Shown here: positions 11,601 through 14,398 of the stretch, piece by piece
Layout: every line of letters starts with the position of its first letter
How positions within the stretch are numbered: position 1 is the stretch's first letter
Assembly (NCBI GenBank): GCA_003565035.1
Contig: PXDP01000234.1
Coordinates: 1 to 15,697, forward strand
DNA: 15,697 nt
DNA from: PVC group bacterium
GTDB lineage: Bacteria; Verrucomicrobiota; Kiritimatiellia; SS1-B-03-39; UBA6053
Direction: 5' to 3'
The notes under the pieces: generated by a model
Told to the model about the DNA's origin: nothing
The model's input: only the letters and a program-made list of their open reading frames with translations
Database searches by the model: none
Program-made: the position numbers and the translations under genes

Positions 11601-14223
11601 CGATCACCGTACCGACCGCCGCAAACGTGAGTTCGGGCTGCAAATCGATCACCGTGGCCGAGAACAGGGCTTCCTCGGCGGTGTCCGCGAGGCGGATGTG
11701 GTTCGCATCCACCACCACAACATAGTAGGTGGTCCCGTCCTCGAGCCCGGAGATGGCCTGGCCGCCCAGGGTGTTGTAAAGCAGTGCCTGGCCGGTGGAG
11801 AACCCGTGCGGGTCGGCGAAGGAAATCCAGTTGCGGTCGTTGTCCACATCCGCCCGGGGATCAAACGACACCGCACCAAGCTGGTGGGTGGCCCCGGTGG
11901 CGCTGCCCCAGTTCAGATCCAGCGCAAAAAAAGCATCCAGAAGCTGCACGGTGTAGGCATCGACCACACGCACATAGTATTCCCGGCTGCGGGCCAGTCC
12001 GCCGACCGTATCCAGCGACGGGGAGAAGTACCGGACCACCTGACCGTTCTCCAGTCCGTGCGGCTGGGAGAAGATAATGGTGTTTGCATCGGCATCGACA
12101 TCCGCCTGGCCGTCAAATTCAATCAGCTCCTGCAGGCGGAAAAAATGAGATCCCGTTGCCTGGCTGTTGTCAAGGCTCAGCACCGGCGCAAGGGAAAGCC
12201 GGAACTGATCCTCATTATCCCGCATGACATAATAGACTTCTCCGTCCTCCAGTCCGCCGATGGGACTGCCGTCCCCGGCGCGGTAAATCAGCTGCTGCCC
12301 CTGGGTGAAGCCGTGCCCGGCAATCTCGATCACACTGGACCCCGCCGCCAAATTCGTCAGCGGGTTGATCACCGTGCGGACCTCCGCCCCCGCCGCAGAC
12401 AGGAACCCGTCCACCTCCACCCGCACATCCGCATCCGACAGGCTGATGCTCAGGGTCATGGCTCCGATGCCGTCTTTGTACATCCCGCCTTCCGCCGAAG
12501 CCTTGGAGGCGATCTCACCCTCCGCCATCACAAACAAATTCCCCCCGGCAATCAGACTCGCCCCGTGCAGGACCCGCACCACCGACTGCTGATCCGCATG
12601 GGTGATCGCAAAGGACACCGCGAAATCTACAGGGTTTTGAGGCTGCTGATTGAGATTTTTGGCGGTGCGGCTGGTCATGTCAGCGATAGTTTCCGCATGA
12701 CTGCCCACACGCAAATCCCCGCCACTCTGGAGCAGAACCCCGCTGCCAATCTCCACCGTGGCCCGCGTGAAGGCATGGCTGAAGCCAAAGCTGAACAGAT
12801 TACTCACCGCTTTTGCAGTCGCGTCAGAAACCGCATGAGCCTGAATCGTCAGGCGGTTCCCGGCCACAATCTGGCTGTTGCCGGACACGGTAATGTCCGC
12901 TCCGGAGCGCTTAATCATCACCATCATGGGGATTTGAACGTTATCCTGGAGCAGATTAGCCAGCCGGGTCAAAATCTGATCCTCAACAAAATCCGGGAGT
13001 CCCTCCACCAGATTCCGGTCCCCGGCATCGGCGAGGATCTCCACATTGCGCCCCCGAATCTCCACATCCGCAAGCTCAATGCCCACCTGAGTGATCGCCC
13101 CGCCCGCCCGGATCAGAATATTATTCACGATATTCTCCGCCCGGAGCACAACATCCCCGGAGGCAAAGTCCCCCGTACCGACCGCATCCGCCAGCAGCTT
13201 GCTGCCGGACCGGAGTTCTATCCCCGGCGCTTCCAGAGTCAGCGAACCCGAAGCGCCAACGGACACCCCGTTCACCAGATCGGTGCCGACAATGTCGCGG
13301 GTGGAGATTATCGTATTTTCATGCACCACAATCTGCGTGGCCGACAAAAACACACCGGTCAGCCGGTCGCCGCCAATATCGCCCTCGACCTCAATGGAGC
13401 CATTCGCGGACACCGTGAGGGAATGACCGCCGCTGCCGCCGCCGCCCTGAATCCGCCCGGAGGAGGTCACCGTCACATCCCCGCCCACATTCAGAGTCAC
13501 GGCCCCGTTCACCACCACGGTGTCGCTGTAGGACACCGATCCGGGCAGCGTCGTGTTGCCGCTCAAAAATGTCGTATTTCCGGACCCCACAATGTGCAGA
13601 CCCGCGTCGTTCTCTCCATAGACATCCGCGTATTGCTGCACCCCGCCCCCGGTGGGAGCCATCAGCGTCAGGGTTGTGCGCAGCCACACCGGTTGCGCGG
13701 AATCCGGGTTCCCGATGGTGAAACGGTGCGCGCTTTCCGCATCGCCGAGAACCACCCCTGCATAGTGCTGCCAACTGTCCAGCAGGGCCTGATCCAGCAC
13801 CACATCCCCCTCAGCGCCGTCACCTATGCAAATCCGCAGCGTTGGATCGGAAAAACGAATGGATAAAACCTGAGTTTCCGGGTCCAGCTCGGCCGCCATA
13901 CCCATCTCCCCGGGCAAGCCCTCCTCATCCAGATTGGCGTCAAGAGGGACCGCACCGTGAATCTCCGGAAACAAATCCTGGAATTCTTCGCCCGCCTCAA
14001 AGGGCATATTCCCCTGCAAATCGGCAAAAGAACCCTCAATTTCTTCGGAAAAAGCTTCATCGGACACATGCACAACCTCCTGAATACAGACAGATCCGGC
14101 AAATCCGGTCATATCCGCATTCAGCATGATCCGGGGCTCCAAGGCCTCGAGATCAAATCCTGGAGGAGTGATTTCGCGTTTCAATAGTTTTTTTTTAAAA
14201 GGTTTTAAAATGGTTTCGCACAA
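1..14223 (-). CDS. Giant LEPR-XLL repeat-containing surface/secreted protein (3' end outside window)
   Basis: One continuous minus-strand frame runs from position 14223 to position 1 without a stop, giving at least 4,741 codons; the C-terminus lies outside the window. The N-terminus has a basic stretch (FKKKLLKR) followed by FDLEALEPRIML, which matches the LEPR-XLL motif known near the N-terminus of very large repetitive proteins of Gram-negative bacteria. Then come an acidic segment (residues ~35-122), a beta-helix-like region (~140-620), five HG/YYV modules (~626-1060), paired ~60-residue repeats with inserts (~1080-2310), six more HG/YYV modules (~2317-2860), and Gly/Ala-rich ~61-residue repeats to the window edge. 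I noticed only two or three Cys residues, all near the N-terminus, as is common for exported repeat proteins. No catalytic motif, RTX nonapeptides, membrane helix or cleavable signal peptide is evident. An adhesin or cell-surface scaffold role is inferred. The frame is certain. The start is less so: TTG 14223 is preferred for its AAAGG site, with TTG 14184 as the alternative. Confidence 0.5.
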   Translation of the reverse strand, partial: MCETILKPFKKKLLKREITPPGFDLEALEPRIMLNADMTGFAGSVCIQEVVHVSDEAFSEEIEGSFADLQGNMPFEAGEEFQDLFPEIHGAVPLDANLDEEGLPGEMGMAAELDPETQVLSIRFSDPTLRICIGDGAEGDVVLDQALLDSWQHYAGVVLGDAESAHRFTIGNPDSAQPVWLRTTLTLMAPTGGGVQQYADVYGENDAGLHIVGSGNTTFLSGNTTLPGSVSYSDTVVVNGAVTLNVGGDVTVTSSGRIQGGGGSGGHSLTVSANGSIEVEGDIGGDRLTGVFLSATQIVVHENTIISTRDIVGTDLVNGVSVGASGSLTLEAPGIELRSGSKLLADAVGTGDFASGDVVLRAENIVNNILIRAGGAITQVGIELADVEIRGRNVEILADAGDRNLVEGLPDFVEDQILTRLANLLQDNVQIPMMVMIKRSGADITVSGNSQIVAGNRLTIQAHAVSDATAKAVSNLFSFGFSHAFTRATVEIGSGVLLQSGGDLRVGSHAETIADMTSRTAKNLNQQPQNPVDFAVSFAITHADQQSVVRVLHGASLIAGGNLFVMAEGEIASKASAEGGMYKDGIGAMTLSISLSDADVRVEVDGFLSAAGAEVRTVINPLTNLAAGSSVIEIAGHGFTQGQQLIYRAGDGSPIGGLEDGEVYYVMRDNEDQFRLSLAPVLSLDNSQATGSHFFRLQELIEFDGQADVDADANTIIFSQPHGLENGQVVRYFSPSLDTVGGLARSREYYVRVVDAYTVQLLDAFFALDLNWGSATGATHQLGAVSFDPRADVDNDRNWISFADPHGFSTGQALLYNTLGGQAISGLEDGTTYYVVVVDANHIRLADTAEEALFSATVIDLQPELTFAAVGTVIDTTANTLTFATPHNLGTGRAVVYGVDLPAESLVGLTAGQTYFVVVIDELTIGLSETLEEATAEEPVLLSLAIPPDSDAIHSLVTLAAEGVHALVFSGRKLVFDSQTGVNSENDTLHFAAPHGLVTGDALEYRSDGETALRGLRPGDLYFAVVLDSHTLRLAENPDAAELAVPIELDGLAATGTAHSLNPRFEQNGVNVIARMVSAQASKGASDVKNDPDKTDVFTKGEFATAQFVGLKTQIHSAYGTIKNITDKVVQFFSKTKKPEVAPPEVLSAKTMPFSLTGSFTFLYAENSTVVEIGSNARLQSANNLNVLSHHENRFNNIVTSGIQRPEGGKKPGAAAVATGVTFVQNGVLTVVRSGAELDAGQLLSLRSEKDEPIAPGFRKLIGQLDGFKFGELVSGLFSLIDYKSALLNSWASSSAEADTVGVAGSVSVVVHLNENRVILEDGVLLNQLSALRTAEQSVLIEADTRHVGTYMAGIFRLDIGGVKNLFKKKDPWAILNPFGSRSGKGGVGGAFNVFVLSQRTEVLIGRGVQIFAGPQGGIDIRAQTRNFILVLGQAGGRAGQFGVSGTFTFALQDSETRVRISDGVVFTAGRLNIVSRDDTLMINLAGSVLLGNSLGFGVTISINIVARTAETLLGFLDGGTALPGTLAVEGDFTHAARLDGKLYAFSLAAAKLSPPAANKPPNSGKGIGDSTDDPLDGISLPNLFGESGDTSIGDSTKQGKAGVGISGDVSLNIIIDSAIAEIHGPFTIMAGDLLVEAHNDTDLISASGSAAIVTAGKTSVGLAGSFSFNFLEGETRARIVDAGLIIQQSLKVKSRRTGELTAVSAGGAGASGASGVALAGSVSITMIFNNTEALLQDGSVQAGGALTVMAYDRSLIVSVAGAAAFGGKVGLGSAVAVNNIASNTRALLLGTDLPLSVNHGGALTVHADNSSSIIAVAGSIGASKSVGGAGTVSINTTINRTEAVLENVERPGTGLSGGGISVLGDDGATIWSFSGGVGGGATVGFGAAVAFNLLNNDTEARVSDSELRTAGSFRVETQAVGSINTLSLGVSGSKATALAGSISLNLLQNNARARVLDSRITAEGGVQVLSGDRNTINAGSGGITGAGKTAIGAAVATNDLSNETLAEVRGSRLTAVAGSMEIEATSRSMVNSVAMGGTGAGAFSLGGSVSLNLLRNRTQARVEDGSVLTAQGNLSVRARELPPSLADLFVVPGVDMEILDVGDEVLGNINALAGGLAFSGKTAVGAAVSTSNILNQVQAVVSASTLETVSGEVDVQAQSNSGIRSLSLGGVGASVYALGGSVTFIMILSRMEAEVRDGSLVQSHGRFRVRASDGGTIFAIGGGLTGSGKASIGAAISSNNIATTVRASLEASEGISHSGNIELLAESTADIASVNLGGALAAGFALGGSVSANVTAQNVEAVAGGGLDTRARLFNPSLPLDSEENILDFGFEHGWLSGQPVQYRSGGGQPIGGLVDGGVYYVVRVDARRIQLTADREAALDPEGEGLLALDATGATGFLHHFVPAAEVQIDLNDFANTIDLGADHGFSAGQPVRVTLLPGTVVPGITDGAIYYAIVVGPSGIQLAATPEDANPADPNPIVFQAPIFFDPALAMVDGVSLITLDSHGLQNGQTVVYSPEFDETSLEPLQPVGGLSLGQELWVSVVNANQIRLAASEEDFLDGVWIDVDLTETEGSLHRFLLPLGAGTVIVTPVFDAAEAVNADLNTLRLPSASAWTTGQAVLYDRGGQSAIAGLTSGERYYLVRQEDGSFRLAPTRADALRGTNLISLGVSSGLGHSLTPIPDQQTDLDAATGAISFRDPHGFAHAQAVQYQPGTDGSPLSGLQPGGTYYVIVEDAHTLRLAATRADALAGTALSLGNALRGDRHELLSVFVPGEAVDAADNLIDLGYEHGWRSGQLVTYQAGEDAPIHGLVSGDMYFVIVVDARRVRLAASRADALAEIPVVIPISLNGTGGGAHQLLSASRLQANADARIEASNRSTITSISGAGSGSLAVAVGGAVAINTNLNRVQAHTREVELLSGATIYVQAEAATVMTSITAAGALSLAINAAGGAGKAVAGSFSFNTSAGLTEARVGPRSRLVSQAGHDIRVTAKDLTVLTGLAGAVAGTGVGGSGGGAAGAVGPALNVNIVLTRTRAVVDNAFLASGRDLIITADSTAVHVSTVIAGAGALAGGGGGGKGFAAGGAVGLTVAAKTLQAVVRGDSVLTAPGALTLHARDLSFIYNDAGGMAFAAAGGGAGSTTSIGVALAINLVVNLVDVIVEDSRLDIGGDATLLAEGLTVIYARSGGLSIGISIGAGGGVSLTGAGSGSLNVLAARWAVEVRRGSLEVGGALTLRARDLTVVGTSAGAAAGTGAGGSVGGGVGAAGASAGITVVASTVRSVLGAENVTVGGDLTVVAESESYAGSFVIAGSGALAVGAGGGKAVGIAAAFASTTLAKTLEALITSGRVMAASVLVRADDRGTVASLTGGATGAGSFGAGGGVSVGFGASLSVNVVAGSVTARVQDAELEITGAVNVEALSRGEIIAAAIAFGVGAAFGAGGGVAVAGSGAASVNIFARNVLAEIADSLVVSGGAVTVLVDDQGLIVAGAGNASVSGAGGTGGGVAVQAGASMAVSSIVSTVQARVVNSDIESGAALLVRADARGNTITAAVGFGVGGSGGAGGGVNVSVVGSGASGSIAQTVRATVLDSTLTAAGPVTVEALNRAGVYTFTGSATGGGAGGAGGGVSVAVGASVGVNVIAGDVEAIVDQSTILAQGDVRVRAEASGEIITASIGFAGGGSGGVGGGVALSGSGAGSINTVTKTVVAQIRNGSLVETQGHDLLVETSDRTQVISVAGAVAVSGAGGTAGGAVTGQAGASVANNVIANTLDAAILNSQVLNTRDLTVRTESSAQIITVAIGFGAGGGGGAGGGVQVSAGGSVAVSTIANSISARIDGGTQTVTGEVSVTAEDAANIYNFTGRASGGGAAGSVGGVSGAIGASVGVNTVGGSVRAEIGNARVTSAGDVTVSARSAGEIITASIGFAAGAAGGVGGGIALSGAGAGTVNTFARSVSARIDNQSEVQSGGAVSVLAVDESLVVSVAGAAAGSGAGGGGGGITGQAGGSVAISAIDSAVAAEIVGSTVAAVGSIDVLAEARGNAVTVAIGFAGGGSGGVGGGVQLSAAGSMVGAGIGHNVQARVIDSQLTAGADLNVVATHAARITSFAGGATGGAAGGGLGGAAGAVGASLAANVITATLDAVVENSVVSTGGDVLVLAESTGDIVTVTIGFAGTGAVGKVGVAISLAGAASANTVVKHLTAEIRGGSTVTANGSDLRVETRDRSQVVAVAGGIAASAGLGELGGISGQAGASIAVSVVTSHLTAAIRDSSVDAVRDVFVGSFSDTQILTVGIGFAVGNSGGAVGGIQIAGAGSAVAGAIDTHLAAEITDSNLVLSGRLDVLALDESRVMAFAGGASAGSGGGAGGGIAGAVGGSVVVTTLTHTVRARVEDSQITANGNVHIRALSDGELLGVSIGFAAGAAGGIVGSLNLVGAGAISINTVVKTVEALVIGGSVQSLTGGVLIEALDRTDIRAVAGGAAAGFGAGGLGISGQAGVSIANNVLVNRIEARAESSQIQAQQGIRVHADSDAEFLAVTVGFAAGGSVGIASGFAGSGAGAISVNTIRNDVLALVVSGSLTSLGAVTVEASDRSVIRTYGGGIAGALGGALVGTAGGVGQGVSVNTIENVTRASVTGAALQVESLRVEARSETRIDAITVGGALGLSVGVGNSYSMAAAGATSVNLINNTLEARLADAPAGSAVSGAVNVIAQDLSQIDAMAFGASISGSIGLGATGSGAFSIAVNEINN
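5645..7275 (-). repeat. Module block II: six HG..TGQ / YYV..VD repeats
   Basis: These are the same modules as block I, placed between the central repeats and the Gly/Ala-rich repeats. The aligned His codons lie at 7222, 6946, 6706, 6121 and 5854. A degenerate fourth module has SAWTTGQ (the Ser codon at 6385 takes the His position). Spacings are 276, 240, 321, 264 and 267 bases. Modules 1 and 6 share HGWxSGQ and VDARRxxL, and modules 4, 5 and 6 share the phrase ATRADALxG or a close variant. Several modules end in an 'xxHxL/F' phrase such as GHSL, RHEL or AHQL. This block is more internally homogeneous than block I. Confidence 0.5.
7290..10770 (-). repeat. Central beta repeats, ~60-residue units alternating in two types, with inserts
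   Basis: Two unit types alternate. Type 1 reads about 'LGGSVSLNLLxNxTxARVxDGSLxTAxGxLxVxA'. Type 2 reads about 'TGSGKTAIGAAVATNNIxNxTxAxV'. The Lys codon of the GK motif of type 2 recurs at 9250, 8917, 8257, 7858 and 7534. One interval (8917 to 8257) contains a variant copy reading GGGATVGFGAAVAF, so the pair length is roughly 320-400 bases. Non-repeat inserts break the pattern at about 10490-10350 (GFRKLIGQLDGFKFGELVSG), 10150-10060 (KNLFKKKDPWAILNPFGS), 9590-9420 (Pro/Gly/Asp-rich) and 8000-7905 (LADLFVVPGVDMEILD). Probably an extended beta solenoid with protruding loops; the fold is inferred. Confidence 0.5.
10770..10990 (-). other. Lys-rich non-repetitive insert in the giant protein
   Basis: Immediately after module block I the protein switches to a charged, partly helical-looking stretch (SKGASDVKNDPDKTDVF, then LKTQIHSAYGTIKNITDKVV and FFSKTKKPEVAPPE), residues ~1078-1152. 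The DNA is locally A/T-rich, with runs of T and A near 10807-10829, and it uses a TCA codon that is avoided elsewhere. It matches none of the repeats on either side. It may be an independently acquired linker or a small domain. Confidence 0.5.
11044..12348 (-). repeat. Module block I: five HG..TGQ / YYV..VD repeats
   Basis: Five tandem modules share the pattern HG(F/L)xTGQxxxY, then GGLxxGxxYYVxxVDxxxIxLA, and usually end in a short xxHxL phrase. The His codons of the 'HG/HN' motif lie at 12313, 12058, 11806, 11563 and 11239, giving spacings of 255, 252, 243 and 324 bases (all multiples of three). Module 4 has HN in place of HG, and module 5 follows a longer spacer. Similar phrases occur in other giant bacterial 'beta strand repeat' proteins. 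I know of no assigned function. Confidence 0.5.
12350..13800 (-). other. Beta-helix / filamentous-haemagglutinin-like region
   Basis: Residues ~142-625 read as successive short beta strands with a turn pattern such as GNTTFLSGNTTL, VNGAVTLNVGGDVTVTSSG and GSLTLEAPGIELRSGSKLL. This 'G-S-L-x-L-x-A-x-x-I' style is typical of right-handed beta-helix and haemagglutinin-repeat passengers. Units are less regular than in the later blocks. The last part (~12900-12400) contains strand-rich phrases on the same theme (for example VGSHAETIADMTS). The fold assignment is inference from strand periodicity. Confidence 0.5.
13860..14109 (-). other. Acidic N-terminal segment of the giant protein
   Basis: Residues ~39-122 are rich in Glu and Asp (for example SDEAFSEEIEG, FEAGEEFQDLF and LDANLDEEGLPGE) and show no internal repeat. 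The composition differs sharply from the Gly/Ala/Val/Ser-rich remainder. It may act as a spacer or export-related head. No known domain is recognised. Confidence 0.5.
14110..14223 (-). other. N-terminal basic region and LEPR-XLL motif
   Basis: Residues 7-16 read KPFKKKLLKR and residues 22-33 read FDLEALEPRIML, followed by NADM. The LEPR core with hydrophobic residues and an 'NAD' or 'SAD' tail is the hallmark of the LEPR-XLL family. Here the first Leu of the XLL triplet is Met. In this family the motif sits at the very N-terminus of giant exported proteins and is thought to be involved in targeting. That role comes from memory of the family and is not shown by the sequence. The first ATG of the frame (14127) falls inside the motif, so an ATG-based start would remove it. 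Confidence 0.5.
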
Positions 14224-14232
14224 TACGCCATA

Positions 14233-14237
14233 CCTTT
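14233..14237 (-). promoter_or_regulatory. Candidate ribosome binding site (AAAGG) for TTG start at 14223
   Basis: On the minus strand AAAGG lies 9 bases before the TTG at 14223, a usable Shine-Dalgarno spacing. The in-frame stop TAA at 14238-14236 overlaps it, so translation cannot start further upstream in this frame. The alternative TTG at 14184 has only an A-rich run before it and no recognisable Shine-Dalgarno sequence. The codons between the two TTGs are AT-rich and include TTA and CTA, which are rare in the rest of the gene. That argues mildly for the later start. Confidence 0.5.
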
Positions 14238-14250
14238 AACCTATTGCAAC

Positions 14251-14269
14251 CTGAAAAAACTATTTTCAG
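14251..14269. repeat. Inverted repeat CTGAAAA-N5-TTTTCAG in the giant gene's leader
   Basis: A perfect 7-base inverted repeat with a 5-base loop lies about 28 bases upstream of the TTG at 14223. It could be an operator half-site pair or a small leader hairpin. It is A/T-rich, so a chance origin is quite possible. Confidence 0.5.
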
Positions 14270-14277
14270 CAAACGAC

Positions 14278-14307
14278 GTCTGTAGAGCGTACATAAATGT
14301 TACAGAC
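14278..14307. repeat. Inverted repeat GTCTGTA-N16-TACAGAC upstream of the giant gene
   Basis: The 7-base arms at 14278-14284 and 14301-14307 are exact reverse complements. Between them lies a second small palindrome, ACATAAATGT (14291-14300). The position, about 55-85 bases upstream of the proposed start, suits a regulator binding site over a promoter. No specific regulator is recognised. Confidence 0.5.
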
Positions 14308-14332
14308 AACGCTTTAATCAAAGCCGTATGGG

Positions 14333-14384
14333 TTTTCCGATGATCGGAAAAGCGTGAGCGGGCTTTTCCGATGATCGGAAAAGC
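14333..14384. repeat. Two copies of a 19-base palindrome after the upstream gene
   Basis: TTTTCCGATGATCGGAAAA occurs at 14333-14351 and again at 14364-14382, 31 bases apart. In the second copy the stem extends to 10 base pairs (14362-14384). On the minus strand they begin about 15 bases after the TGA stop of the upstream gene. Tandem hairpins here could terminate transcription or protect the 3' end, but there is no following U-tract. They may instead be members of a dispersed REP-like intergenic repeat family. A partly related direct repeat (GAAGCGGATC and GAAAAGCGGATC) adjoins them at 14379-14400. Confidence 0.5.
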
Positions 14385-14398
14385 GGATCGGAAGCGGA

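Noticed and set aside
14125..14127. ATG at 14127 as the start of the giant gene
   Set aside because: It falls inside the LEPRIML motif and would delete the conserved N-terminal region. TTG starts upstream keep the motif, and one has a ribosome binding site.
14205..14231. ATG at 14231 with an 8-codon frame before TAA
   Set aside because: AAAGG is only one base away, too close for initiation, and the frame ends before the homopolymer, so slippage could not join it to the giant gene.
14210..14265. Sigma-70-like promoter TTGCAA-18 bases-TATTGT on the minus strand
   Set aside because: Each box matches only four of six consensus bases in an A/T-rich leader, and it would place the transcription start downstream of the preferred TTG. 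The evidence is too weak to annotate.
14333..14384. Ordinary intrinsic terminator
   Set aside because: The hairpins are perfect but neither is followed by a U-tract on either strand, so they are listed as palindromic repeats with a possible terminator role only.
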